A stretch of 64,000 nt of DNA from Roseiarcus fermentans. GTDB taxonomy: Bacteria; Pseudomonadota; Alphaproteobacteria; Rhizobiales; Beijerinckiaceae. The translations under genes and the position numbers were made by a program. The stretch spans positions 1 to 64,000 of the forward strand of contig NZ_QNRK01000029.1 of NCBI RefSeq assembly GCF_003315135.1. The letters run 5' to 3'. The notes below the pieces were generated by a model. It searched no databases and was not told where the DNA came from. It was given only the letters and a program-made list of their open reading frames with translations. Positions 51,454 through 60,285 of this stretch are shown piece by piece. Numbering within the stretch: the stretch's first letter is position 1; each line of letters starts with the position of its first letter.

Positions 51454-54016
51454 TCAGGATCGGGCGGCCGCCCCCCCGGCCGGGCGCGGGGCGGTTCGGC
51501 GTCGCGACCCGCGCCGGGCGGAGGGTTCGGACCGCGGAGCGGGACGCGATTGGCTGGCGCCTGTGCGGCGGGCGCGACGGTCGCTCCACGTCCATTTCGA
51601 TTTGACCTTCAACGCCGGCGCGCTGGCGCTGGCGACGGCGGCGAACGGCGCGTTCGGCTTCGTCTATTGGTGGGCGGCGGCGCGCGACTTCGCGCCCGCG
51701 GCGGTCGGTCTCGGCTCGGCCGCCATTTCGCTGATGCTGCTCCTGAGCGTCGCCGCCGACATCGGCTTCGGCACGCTGCTTCAGGGGGAAATCCCGCGCG
51801 ACCGGACAATGGCCCCGCATCTCGTCGCCGCGGCGCTGGCGGCGTCGCTGGCGAGCGCGGGCGCCTTCGGCCTCGCCTATCTCGTGGCGGCGTCCCTGTT
51901 CGCGCACGGGCTCGGGGTCGCGCCGGAAGCGTCGGTCTCGACGCGGCTCTTGGTGGTCGTCGGCGTCTGCCTGCAAACCGTGACCGCCGTGCTCGACGCG
52001 GCGCTGATCGGCATGCTGCAAGCCTCGCTTCGCCTCCTGAGGAACCTGCTGTTCTCCGTGGCCAAGCTCGTCGTCCTGATCGGCTTCGCGGCGATCGCCA
52101 TCCGCGAGGAGTGGCAGGTCGACGCGATCGTCGGGTCCTGGGCGCTCGGCCAGCTGGTCGCCACCCTCGGCCTCGTCGGCCTCGCGTTGGCCAGGGGGGT
52201 CCGCATCTGGGCCTGGCCGAGGTTCGATCTGTTGTGGCGACTCGGCGGAATCGCGTTCTGGCACTACGTGCTCAATGTCGCCTCGATCGCGCCGAGCCTG
52301 ATCCTTCCGCTGATCATCGCGCTCGTGGTGTCGCCGGCGCAGAACGCGGCCTTCTACGCCGCATGGATGCTGCTCAGTCTGGCGAGCGTCCTCCCCGCCG
52401 CGCTCGCCAACGTGCTGTTCACCGTTGGCGCGGGCGATTCGTCGTCGAGGGCCTCGAGCGTCCGCTTCTCGCTCCTCGTCTCGCTCGGCGTCGGCGCGGT
52501 CGCGGCGACCGGGTTCGGGCTGCTGTCGAACGTCCTGCTCGGCCTCCTGAATCCGGTCTATCCCGGTCTCGTCGGATCGGATCTGCGCTTCCTCGGGCTG
52601 AGCGTTCCCCTGCTGGCGGTCAAGGTCCACTACATGACGGTGCAGCGCCTCGACGGAAAGATCCGCCGCGCCGCGCTGGCGCTCGCGGCCTTCGGCGCGG
52701 TCGAGGTTCTGTTCGCCGCGATGGGCGCCAAAATCGACGGACTCTTCGGCGCGACCGCCGGCTGGCTTCTGGCGATGGGCGTCGAGGCGGCGTGCCTGTC
52801 GCCGGCGCTGTGGCGCGCGACCGCGCCGGCGGGGGCGCGCAGGCGCGGCCGGGCGGGCCTCGGGCGAGACGCGGCGACGATGCAATCGACAAGGGCGGAG
52901 GAGGGGCGGGCCATGGCCGCGAATGCGATTCAAGAAGCCGAAGAGGCGGGCGCCGACGGCGAGGCCGACGCGCCAGCCTCGTTCTCCATCGTCATCTGCG
53001 TCCATACGCTCGACCGCTGGCCCGACGTCTGCGACGCCGTCCGGTCGGCGCAGGCGCAGGACCTTCCGGCCCGGGAGATCGTCGTCGTCGTCGATCACAA
53101 CCGCGCGCTCTACGAGCGCTGCAGGACGGCGTTCGGCGACGTCGTCGTGGTCGAGAACCGTGGGCAAAAGGGGCTGTCGGCGGCGCGCAACACCGGCGTG
53201 GCCGTCTCGGGCGGCCGGATCGTGGCGTTTCTCGACGATGACGCGGTGGCCGAACCCGGTTGGCTCGCCGCCATGTCGCCGTGGTTCGACGACGCGCGCG
53301 TGTGCGGCGTCGGCTCGGCGGCGCATGCGCGCTGGATCGGCGCGCGTCCGTCCTGGTTCCCGGACGAGTTTCTCTGGGTCGTCGGCTGCGCCTATCGCGG
53401 CCTCGAGGCGGGGGAGGTGCGCAACGGTCTCGGCTGCGCGATGGGCCTGCGCCGATCGATCTTCGAGCGCGTCGGCGGGTTCGATCCGCGGCTCGGGCGC
53501 AACGGGTCGCGGCTGCCGATCAGTTGCGAAGAGACCGAGTTCAGCCTGCGGGCGGCGCGGGCCATTCCCGGCGCGAAATTCGTCTATGCCCCGGGCGCCG
53601 GCGTCGCGCACAAGGTTCCCGCCGAGCGCTTGACCTTCGCCTATTTCGTGCTGCGCTGCTTCGCCGAAGGCGTGTCCAAGGCCCGGGTCGCAAAGCTCGC
53701 GGGCGCGCGGTCGCTGGCGACGGAACGCGGCTACGTCCTCGGCGCCCTCATGGCCGGCGTCGCCCGCGGCGCCGCCGGCCTGGTCGTCCGGCTGGACGTC
53801 CGGGCGGGCGCGCGCGCCGCCGCCATCGTCGCCGGACTCGCCAGCACGGTCTCGGGCTACGCCTGGGAGACGCTGGGTTTGCCTGCGGGCCGCTCGCCGC
53901 CGCCGCCCGGATCCGGCGACGCCGCTGCGGGGCGAGCGCAATCCGGGCGTCGCGTCGCTGCGCCGGCGGCGGGCGCCGGACCGTGCGCCAGAAGTCAAAG
54001 TTCGGCCACAAGATGA
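51443..54016 (+). CDS. Polysaccharide flippase fused to a family 2 glycosyltransferase
   Basis: This encodes an 857-aa protein with two parts. Residues about 50-470 have some twelve membrane segments and look like a Wzx/MATE-like lipid-linked oligosaccharide flippase (NAGALALATAANGAFGFVYWW; KVHYMTVQRLDGKIRR). Residues about 510-760 are a cytosolic GT2 domain (FSIVICVHTLDRWPDVCDAV, ENRGQKGLSAARNTGVA, DxD in FLDDDAVAEPGW, then FDPRLGRNG and CEETEFSLR). No stop or frameshift separates them. It may add the last sugar and flip the unit in one step. A low-complexity tail ends the protein. It overlaps the previous gene by 11 bp. Confidence 0.85.
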   Translation: MAVSQDRAAAPPAGRGAVRRRDPRRAEGSDRGAGRDWLAPVRRARRSLHVHFDLTFNAGALALATAANGAFGFVYWWAAARDFAPAAVGLGSAAISLMLLLSVAADIGFGTLLQGEIPRDRTMAPHLVAAALAASLASAGAFGLAYLVAASLFAHGLGVAPEASVSTRLLVVVGVCLQTVTAVLDAALIGMLQASLRLLRNLLFSVAKLVVLIGFAAIAIREEWQVDAIVGSWALGQLVATLGLVGLALARGVRIWAWPRFDLLWRLGGIAFWHYVLNVASIAPSLILPLIIALVVSPAQNAAFYAAWMLLSLASVLPAALANVLFTVGAGDSSSRASSVRFSLLVSLGVGAVAATGFGLLSNVLLGLLNPVYPGLVGSDLRFLGLSVPLLAVKVHYMTVQRLDGKIRRAALALAAFGAVEVLFAAMGAKIDGLFGATAGWLLAMGVEAACLSPALWRATAPAGARRRGRAGLGRDAATMQSTRAEEGRAMAANAIQEAEEAGADGEADAPASFSIVICVHTLDRWPDVCDAVRSAQAQDLPAREIVVVVDHNRALYERCRTAFGDVVVVENRGQKGLSAARNTGVAVSGGRIVAFLDDDAVAEPGWLAAMSPWFDDARVCGVGSAAHARWIGARPSWFPDEFLWVVGCAYRGLEAGEVRNGLGCAMGLRRSIFERVGGFDPRLGRNGSRLPISCEETEFSLRAARAIPGAKFVYAPGAGVAHKVPAERLTFAYFVLRCFAEGVSKARVAKLAGARSLATERGYVLGALMAGVARGAAGLVVRLDVRAGARAAAIVAGLASTVSGYAWETLGLPAGRSPPPPGSGDAAAGRAQSGRRVAAPAAGAGPCARSQSSATR

Positions 54017-54077
54017 GTTTTTACTTAAAATGGCGGGACTTAGCTTCAAGTCAATTCGAGCGATGTTGGAGCGAAAC

Positions 54078-55415
54078 GTGAAGAACCTGCACACTCTGGC
54101 GGCCTGCGTCGCCATCGCCGTCGCGGCTCCCGCCATGGCCTTCGCCGGCCCGCGCTATCCGGGGGCCGACAGCGGTCCTCCCGGCGACGCGTTCTGCTCG
54201 CAGGACGACGCCGAGGCCGCCCTGTTTCGGTCCGGCGACCGGATCACAGTGACCGTGTACGAGCGGATCGACCCCGATCCGAACGACCGCCTGCCGTCGG
54301 ACAGGCGCACGTTTCCCAGTTACCGGCTGCGCGCCGAGGTCAGCGGCGACTTCAGGATCGCCGACGACGGCTCGATCTCGGTCCCCATCATCGGGCAGCT
54401 GACCGCCGCCGGTAAGTCGGTCCAGCAATTGACCGACGCGATCGGCAAGGCGTTCGAGTCGAGCCTGGGACATGTCGGGATGATCTCGATCGCGGTCGCC
54501 GAGCATCAGCCGATCTATGTCGACGGCGTCGTCAAGAGCCCCGGCGCCTACAAGTACACCTCCGGACTGACGGTCGCGCACGCGCTCAGCCTCGCCGGCG
54601 GATTCGAGGACATCAAGCTCGAATCGCACCAGATTCTGGTGCAGACGATGCAGGAGCTGGGCACTGGCGAGCAGGCGAAGCAGACGCTCGAGCGTCTGCT
54701 CGCGCGCCAGGCGGTGCTGCTGGCCGAGTACGAGGGGTCTCCCGCGTCCGTGCCCCAGTCCCTGGTCGATCTGGCCGGCGAAACCCGAGCCAAGGCGCTG
54801 ATCGCCGCCCAGGTGAGCGAGCGGAACTCGGTGGTCGAGGCGAACGACATTCAGGAGCAGGGCCAGACCCGCATGGTCGACAGCGCCCGGCAGGCGCTCG
54901 AACTGAGGCAGAGCCAGATCAAGTACGTTGAACAGGCGATCGAGCAGCGCACGGCGCGGATGGACACGTTGAAGTCGATGGTCTCCAAGGGGCTCTTGTC
55001 CGGACCGTTGTACCAGGACGCGCAAGCCCAGTACCTGGACAACCTGTCGAAGAGGGAGGACGTCACGCTCGGCATCCAGCAGACGCAGCAGCAACTGGTC
55101 GACGCGCAGGCGAACCTGGTCAGGCTGAAACTCGAGGCGAGGCACGCGCTGCAACACGAGATCGCCGATTTGGAACTGCAAATCGCAAATCAGTGGATCG
55201 TCTATCGATCGCATCTGACGACCATGAACATCCTCAACGCAGATCCCGACGCGTCGCCGGGGGCCGCTCCGCTCGCCTACGAGATCGTGCGCCGGGTCGG
55301 CAGTTCCGCGGCGACGTACCGGGTCAAGCCCTCCTGCCTCCTGCAGCCGGGCGATCTCATCAAGGTGTTCTTGCCGATCGGGAAAGAACCGAACGACACG
55401 GTCAGTGAGAAATAG
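54078..55415 (+). CDS. ExoF-like outer-membrane polysaccharide export protein
   Basis: This encodes a 445-aa polysaccharide export (OPX/Wza-related) protein. The signal peptide is MKNLHTLAACVAIAVAAPAMAFA. The poly-export domain (about 55-145) contains RSGDRITVTVYERID, LRAEVSGDFRIADDGSISVP and IGQLTAAG. An SLBB-like stretch follows (QPIYVDGVVKSPGAYKYTSG). A long helical, coiled-coil-like region (about 175-375) sits before the C-terminal second SLBB (YRVKPSCLLQPGDLIKVF), as in rhizobial ExoF. The GTG at 54078 with GGAG 7 nt upstream is chosen; ATGs at 54063 and 54030 are alternatives. It would form the exit channel for the polymer. Confidence 0.85.
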   Translation: MKNLHTLAACVAIAVAAPAMAFAGPRYPGADSGPPGDAFCSQDDAEAALFRSGDRITVTVYERIDPDPNDRLPSDRRTFPSYRLRAEVSGDFRIADDGSISVPIIGQLTAAGKSVQQLTDAIGKAFESSLGHVGMISIAVAEHQPIYVDGVVKSPGAYKYTSGLTVAHALSLAGGFEDIKLESHQILVQTMQELGTGEQAKQTLERLLARQAVLLAEYEGSPASVPQSLVDLAGETRAKALIAAQVSERNSVVEANDIQEQGQTRMVDSARQALELRQSQIKYVEQAIEQRTARMDTLKSMVSKGLLSGPLYQDAQAQYLDNLSKREDVTLGIQQTQQQLVDAQANLVRLKLEARHALQHEIADLELQIANQWIVYRSHLTTMNILNADPDASPGAAPLAYEIVRRVGSSAATYRVKPSCLLQPGDLIKVFLPIGKEPNDTVSEK

Positions 55416-55526
55416 CCGGAGCGGAACGCGCCGGCGCAGCCTGCCGGGCGCCGTCTCGCGGCGTGAAGGAAATTATCAAGATCAGGATGGAGTGATGGCG
55501 CTTTATAAAGATCCGGGAGAGCGGTC

Positions 55527-56261
55527 ATGTTCGAGCGATCGGTGAAAACGCTGAATCAAATGGCGCCTGTGTTCCAGAGACTGAACATCGATGTCCCAAT
55601 CAAGCGATCCTTTGAATTCGCCTTCTGGTCCAAGGAGTGGTTGCGGCGAAAGTTCGCCGCGCCCGGGGAACCCTTCCTCGGGGTGTACGAGCCGTGCTTC
55701 ACCGCCCTGGTTGACCTCCGTCTCGAGGATTTCGCGGGCAAGCGCATTCTCGACGTCGGGTGCGGTCCCCAGGGCACACTCGAGTGGGCCGACATGGCCG
55801 CCGAGCGGATCGGTCTCGATCCGCTCGTGGACCAGTACCGGCTCCTCGGGATCGATTCCCACAAAACGAAATACGTGAAGGCGCCCTCCGAGCACATTCC
55901 GTTTCGCGACGGCTATTTCGACATCGTGTCGTGCTTCAACGCGCTCGACCACGTCGACGACGTCGACGAGACGATCGGCGAGATCAAGCGGGTTCTGGCG
56001 CCGGGCGGACTTCTTCTGCTGGGCGTCGACGTCAATCATAGTCCGACCATGGCCGAGCCGGTCACCCTTCGCTGGGACATCGTGGACAAGTTCAAGCCCG
56101 AGTTGGCGCCTGTTTTCCTGCGGCGCTGCAAGAAGACCTCGAGCTACGTCGATCTCCTGAAACCGGACACCGACTTCGACGAGCAAACGTGCGGCGATCA
56201 GCCGGGCGTCCTGATCGTCAAGTTCAAGAAATCGACCAATCCGGCCGCGCCGCCGAACTGA
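55527..56261 (+). CDS. SAM-dependent methyltransferase
   Basis: This encodes a 244-aa class I methyltransferase. SAM motif I is ILDVGCGPQGTLEWADM near residue 74; the acidic post-motif is IGLDPLVDQYRLLG. The motif DIVSCFNALDHVDDVDE and GGLLLLGVDVNH complete the Rossmann core. It probably methylates a sugar or other group of the polysaccharide. It is last in the + strand run, 111 bp after the export gene, and is followed by a terminator at 56323. Confidence 0.87.
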   Translation: MFERSVKTLNQMAPVFQRLNIDVPIKRSFEFAFWSKEWLRRKFAAPGEPFLGVYEPCFTALVDLRLEDFAGKRILDVGCGPQGTLEWADMAAERIGLDPLVDQYRLLGIDSHKTKYVKAPSEHIPFRDGYFDIVSCFNALDHVDDVDETIGEIKRVLAPGGLLLLGVDVNHSPTMAEPVTLRWDIVDKFKPELAPVFLRRCKKTSSYVDLLKPDTDFDEQTCGDQPGVLIVKFKKSTNPAAPPN

Positions 56262-56322
56262 CGCAGCGGAAGGCGACAATGGCGAGCGCGGGGACGCAAT
56301 CGCGGCCCCGCGCTCCTGTTCT

Positions 56323-56352
56323 GGCGCCCGTCGGACAGACGGGCGCCTTTGT
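56323..56352 (+). terminator. Rho-independent terminator
   Basis: A perfect 10-bp stem (GGCGCCCGTC with GACGGGCGCC) with loop GGACA is followed by TTTGT. It lies 62 bp after the methyltransferase stop, between convergent genes, and may serve both strands. Confidence 0.8.
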
Positions 56353-56361
56353 AAGCCGGGC

Positions 56362-57882
56362 TCAGTGAAGCGCGGGCCTTCCGTCGAAGGCGGCGAGGTT
56401 CTGACCCAGGGGCGCATGCACGCCGACCTGAGGCTCGCTCGCGAACCCTGCGCCAAACCCGCCCGTGATCGCCGCGGCCAGATCGCTGTGGGCGACCTGG
56501 ATTCCGCCGGCGCCGGCCGAAGCGCCGATCGACGGGGCGTGAAGGAGCTTGGCCACGACGTCCGAGGCCTGTCCCGTCGCCGCCGATGTCGCCGCCGGCG
56601 GATCGAGCACGGTCATGGTCTGGGAAGCGGTGTAGTTATAGGTTCCCGCGACCTCGTCACGCGCCTGAACCGTGAGCGTCGCCGTCGGCTTGCCGCTGCC
56701 GGTGTAGTTCGACGTCAGCGTCAGACCGCTGTTGGCCTGCGCCTGCGACAGGACGATCCAGCTGCCCGAAAAGGTCTTGTGATCGGCGGCGTCGGAGATC
56801 GTTTCGTAGCTCGGCAGACCCTTGATCAGCACCTGGGTCGAGGTCGAGGTCGACGGCGCCGTGACGCTGACGCCCAGTCCGACCTTGCCGCCGCCTTCCG
56901 TGACCTGCAGCGCCTTGTTGGCGATCGACAGCGTCAGTGGGCCGGAGGTCGACCCGCCGCCGGTGGACCCGCCGCCGGTCGATCCGCCGCCAGTGGACCC
57001 GCCGCCAGTGGACCCGCCGCCGGTCGACCCGCTGCTGGTCGCCGTAACGTTCGCGCCCTTGATGGTGTCGCCGCTGCCGGGCGCCTGATAGACCTGGACG
57101 TCGTTGACCAGCATCGGCATCGACTGGGGCGAGGAACTGTCCAGAGACGTATGCCAGCCGGCGGTGCTGGAGTTCGCGACCTGGTTGCTCATGATCAGTT
57201 CCATGGGCTCGTTCGGGATCGTGGCCTGCGCGCTGGTGACTTCCGCGATTTCCTTCCCGTTGAGATACCAGGTGATCGACTTGCCCGGAATCCAGTCGAT
57301 CCCGTAGGTGTTGTAGCCCGCCGTTAGATCGACGCCGGTATTGACCTGGCCGCCGACGGTGCCGCCCGACGTGTGGAGATGATAGGCGAGAACGTCGTTG
57401 GCGTTGCCGGAGCCGGAGTATCCGCCCTCCTGCATGTCGATCTCGAAGTTGTCGCCCGACGAGCCGGCGCCCGAGCCCGGCAAGAGCCACAGGCTGGGCC
57501 ATTGCCCGTCGCCGCCCGGCTCCTTCATGCTGATCTGCACGTAACCGCCGTCGATCTCCATCTTGCCGTAGGTCGACACCGCGCCGGCGCTGATCGGAAA
57601 GGTCTGGTTCGCGCCGTCGTTGACGCCGGCGACGCTCTTCTGCACGGCGTTCAGGGTCAGGCCGTTGTTGACGCCCACCTCGGCCGGGGTGTCGTAGTCG
57701 GCGTCGTAGGGGCCGCCGACGCCGCTCCCGTTCGCGCTCTTGTTCCAGGGGTAGCCCTGGGCGGCGTTGCTCGTGATGTAGGTATTCCAGTCGGCGGTGT
57801 TCAGGCTCGAGCCGCTGAAGCTGTCGTTGAAGACCAAGTCATTGGCGGTGAAGCCGGACGGCGCTGACAGTGTGACAGACAT
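56362..57882 (-). CDS. GH16 family glycoside hydrolase (beta-glucanase-like), copy 1
   Basis: This encodes a 506-aa endo-glycanase. The GH16 domain (about 10-270) has the catalytic motif EIDMQE near 149-154 and the flanking GQWPSLWLLPGSG and GIDWIPGKSITWYLNG. A flexible linker of six GGGST repeats (about 284-316, from 15-bp DNA repeats at 56953-57032) joins a beta-sandwich domain (VTEGGGKVGLGVSVTAP...). There is no Sec or Tat signal; it starts MSVTLSAPSGF. Type I secretion, as for rhizobial ExsH/PlyA glycanases, is likely. It probably trims the polymer made by the adjacent locus. Confidence 0.9.
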   Translation of the reverse strand: MSVTLSAPSGFTANDLVFNDSFSGSSLNTADWNTYITSNAAQGYPWNKSANGSGVGGPYDADYDTPAEVGVNNGLTLNAVQKSVAGVNDGANQTFPISAGAVSTYGKMEIDGGYVQISMKEPGGDGQWPSLWLLPGSGAGSSGDNFEIDMQEGGYSGSGNANDVLAYHLHTSGGTVGGQVNTGVDLTAGYNTYGIDWIPGKSITWYLNGKEIAEVTSAQATIPNEPMELIMSNQVANSSTAGWHTSLDSSSPQSMPMLVNDVQVYQAPGSGDTIKGANVTATSSGSTGGGSTGGGSTGGGSTGGGSTGGGSTSGPLTLSIANKALQVTEGGGKVGLGVSVTAPSTSTSTQVLIKGLPSYETISDAADHKTFSGSWIVLSQAQANSGLTLTSNYTGSGKPTATLTVQARDEVAGTYNYTASQTMTVLDPPAATSAATGQASDVVAKLLHAPSIGASAGAGGIQVAHSDLAAAITGGFGAGFASEPQVGVHAPLGQNLAAFDGRPALH

Positions 57883-57960
57883 AGAACTATTCCAATCATA
57901 TACAGGCCGCGATAGCGGCGCTGGACCATGGGACGGGTAAGCTTATGGCCATATAGAACC

Positions 57961-57981
57961 TATCGATCCGAATAATCGATA
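57961..57981. promoter_or_regulatory. Palindrome upstream of GH16 copy 1
   Basis: TATCGAT-CCGAATA-ATCGATA is a 7-bp-arm inverted repeat 79 bp upstream of the GH16 start, in AT-rich DNA. It could be an operator; the binding protein is unknown. Confidence 0.45.
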
Positions 57982-58130
57982 TTTATTTGGCGATCATAAG
58001 CGAGTAGAGATATGGGTACTGATAGATATGTGATCTTCGCCATCTCTCCTTTCGTATTACCGCTGGCCCCTCTTAGATCAAATCTCATCAGTAACGTCTA
58101 TGTGGCATTTTGGCGCGGTCTATATTGATA

Positions 58131-58200
58131 GTTTACACAAATGTAAACAATAACTAAACAAGTGTAAACAGGAATTATACGACTGTAAACTTTTGACGGT
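58131..58200. promoter_or_regulatory. Phased TGTAAAC motif array
   Basis: A perfect palindrome GTTTACA-CAAA-TGTAAAC (58131-58148) is followed by two more TGTAAAC copies at 58163-58169 and 58194-58200. Steps from the palindrome's right arm are 21 and 31 bp, near two and three helical turns, so all sites face one side of the helix. This is a typical design for cooperative regulator binding, about 250 bp upstream of GH16 copy 1. Confidence 0.6.
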
Positions 58201-58661
58201 AGGAATCGATTTCTCGCCATTATTCTCATTTGTGCGGCGCCAGACAGCAAGGATGGCCAAAGCGAATCCTGCCCCGCCGCCCGCGGCGCCTCCGTGACAA
58301 TCCGAATCTCGGAGTCTGCGCAGCCGGCCGCGCGCGGGGGACAAGCGCGCGACGTCGGCTCTCGACGGGACATGGGGATTGCGCTGAAGGCGCGGGGGAT
58401 TCGGCGGGCGGCGAGCCTGGGCTCGAGCCGCGCGCAATCGCCTCCCGTCGCCTCTTCGGCCCACGGGCGACGTCAGGCGGCGACGGGCGCGGACCGCCTC
58501 GATCGTTCCGCGCCGGACGAGATCAGATGGCGCCGGCGCAGCCGGATAGGTCGGCGACTGCGCTCCGGTCGCGCGGGGGAGGGGAGGCCCTCAGAGTCCG
58601 GCCGACGGTCGGGACGCTTCGCGACCCGCCGTCCCGCCGGCGTTCGACCTTCCCGTCGGCG

Positions 58662-60110
58662 TTATCCGCGCGGCGCGACCAGCGCCACGCTTTCCGGACC
58701 GCCGTCGAAAGCCCTGGGCGCGCCCGTGTAGGTGGTTGCTGCGTCGACAGGGCTCGTCAGCGCCGCCGCCAGACGAGAACCCGGATCGAGGGCGACCGCG
58801 AGCGAGGCGCGGCTCGAGGCCGCGCTCTCCCCGCCGGTCGACGGGGGCGCGATCAGCTTGGCCAGCGCGTCCGCGCTCGGCGCGGGCTTCGATGCCGGAG
58901 GGTCGACGACGATCAGAGTCTGCGTCGCCGACCGGGACTGCACGCCCGCAATCGTATCCGTCGCGTAAATCGTCAGCAGCGCCGTTGGCTTCGCGTCGCC
59001 CCGATAAGACGATGTGAGCGTCAGGCCGCTGTCGACCTGCGCCTTGGTGAGGGTGATCTTGTCGCCGGCGAATGTCTTGTGATCGAGCGCGTCCGTGACC
59101 GTCTCGTAGGCCGGCAGTCCCTCGATCGTGACCAGGGTCGAGGTCGAGGCCGCCGGGGCCGTGACGGAAATGCCGAGAGCGACCGTTCCGCCGCCCTCCG
59201 TGACCGAGAGCGTCCTGTCGGCGACGGCGACGGTCGGAGGGACGGGCGCGAGCGACGCCGTCCTGGAGCCGCCGACGTTGGCCCCGAGGATCGAGCGCGC
59301 GGCGCCCGGCGCCTGATACAGTTGCACGTCTGCGATGTCCATTTGCATGGATGCGGGCGTGGAGCCGTCCAGAACCGTGTGCCATGCCGAGGCCGCAGAA
59401 TCCGCCACCTGATTGGCCATCACCAGTTCCATCGGCTCGTCCGGAATCGGCGCCTCGGCGCTGGTTATCTCCGCGATCGCCTGCCCGTTCAGGTACCAGG
59501 TGATTGATTGTCCCGGTATCCAGTTGATGGCGTAGGTGTTGTAACCCTGCGTGAGATCGACCCCGGTGTTGACCTGACCGCCGTAGACATGGTCGGGCGT
59601 GTGGATGTGATAGGCGAACACCTGGTTCGGATCGCCGGAGCCGGTCATGCCGCCTTCCTGAATGTCGATTTCCTCGTCGTCGCCTGAGCGCGCGCCTGAG
59701 CCGGGCAGCAGCATCAGGGTCGGCCAGGCGCCGTCGCCGGCCGGCGCTTTCATGCTGATTTGCAGGTAGCCGCCGTCGAACTCCATCTTTCCATAGGACG
59801 AAACCACTCCGGCCGTCACCGGAAACGTCACCCAGCGCAAATTGTCGACCCCGGCGACGCTCTGTCGCTCCGCGTTCAGCGTCAGGCCGTTGTCAGTCCA
59901 GACTTCCTGCGGCAGATCGTAGTCGGCGTCGTAGACGCTGCCGATTCCGCTGCCTCCGCTGCCGTTGGCGTTCCACGGCGTGCCGCCGGCGCGGGCGCTG
60001 GTGATGTAGGGGAGCCAGGAATTGGCGCTGAGCGATGTGCCGCTGAAGTTGTCGTTGAAGACCAGGTCGCCGGCCTTGTATCCGTACGGCGCAGAAAGCG
60101 TTACCGACAT
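58662..60110 (-). CDS. GH16 family glycoside hydrolase (beta-glucanase-like), copy 2
   Basis: This encodes a 482-aa paralog of copy 1. It starts MSVTLSAPYGYKAGDLVFND; the catalytic motif is EIDIQE near 151-156, and TYAINWIPGQSITWYLNGQ follows. The Gly/Ser linker is missing, and the C-terminal domain (VTEGGGTVALGISVTAP, DALDHKTFAGDKITLTKAQ) is conserved. Again there is no signal peptide. GGGAG sits 8 nt before the ATG at 60110. The last 80 residues differ from copy 1, apart from AKL and AFDG blocks. Both copies probably act on the same glucan-like polymer. Confidence 0.9.
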   Translation of the reverse strand: MSVTLSAPYGYKAGDLVFNDNFSGTSLSANSWLPYITSARAGGTPWNANGSGGSGIGSVYDADYDLPQEVWTDNGLTLNAERQSVAGVDNLRWVTFPVTAGVVSSYGKMEFDGGYLQISMKAPAGDGAWPTLMLLPGSGARSGDDEEIDIQEGGMTGSGDPNQVFAYHIHTPDHVYGGQVNTGVDLTQGYNTYAINWIPGQSITWYLNGQAIAEITSAEAPIPDEPMELVMANQVADSAASAWHTVLDGSTPASMQMDIADVQLYQAPGAARSILGANVGGSRTASLAPVPPTVAVADRTLSVTEGGGTVALGISVTAPAASTSTLVTIEGLPAYETVTDALDHKTFAGDKITLTKAQVDSGLTLTSSYRGDAKPTALLTIYATDTIAGVQSRSATQTLIVVDPPASKPAPSADALAKLIAPPSTGGESAASSRASLAVALDPGSRLAAALTSPVDAATTYTGAPRAFDGGPESVALVAPRG

Positions 60111-60285
60111 TGTCAATCTCCCGACAGAGCTGAGACCAGGATAAAATTCCAATCATCGACAGCGATGCGTAAGCAAGACGGGCGACTCTAACGGCGCCCG
60201 CAGCGCTCGCGTCGTAACGACACAGATGTATTTTGATTTGAGGCGTTGTTGTGGCGATCGCTCTACGACTATTGGCCTTATTGTT

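Larger units (their letters stand above)
57883..58661. other. Control region between the two GH16 genes
   Basis: A 779-bp gap. The half near copy 1 is AT rich and carries a palindrome (57961-57981) and the TGTAAAC array (58131-58200). The remaining GC-rich part (58210-58661) has reading frames without recognisable content, and I call no gene there. Confidence 0.55.
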
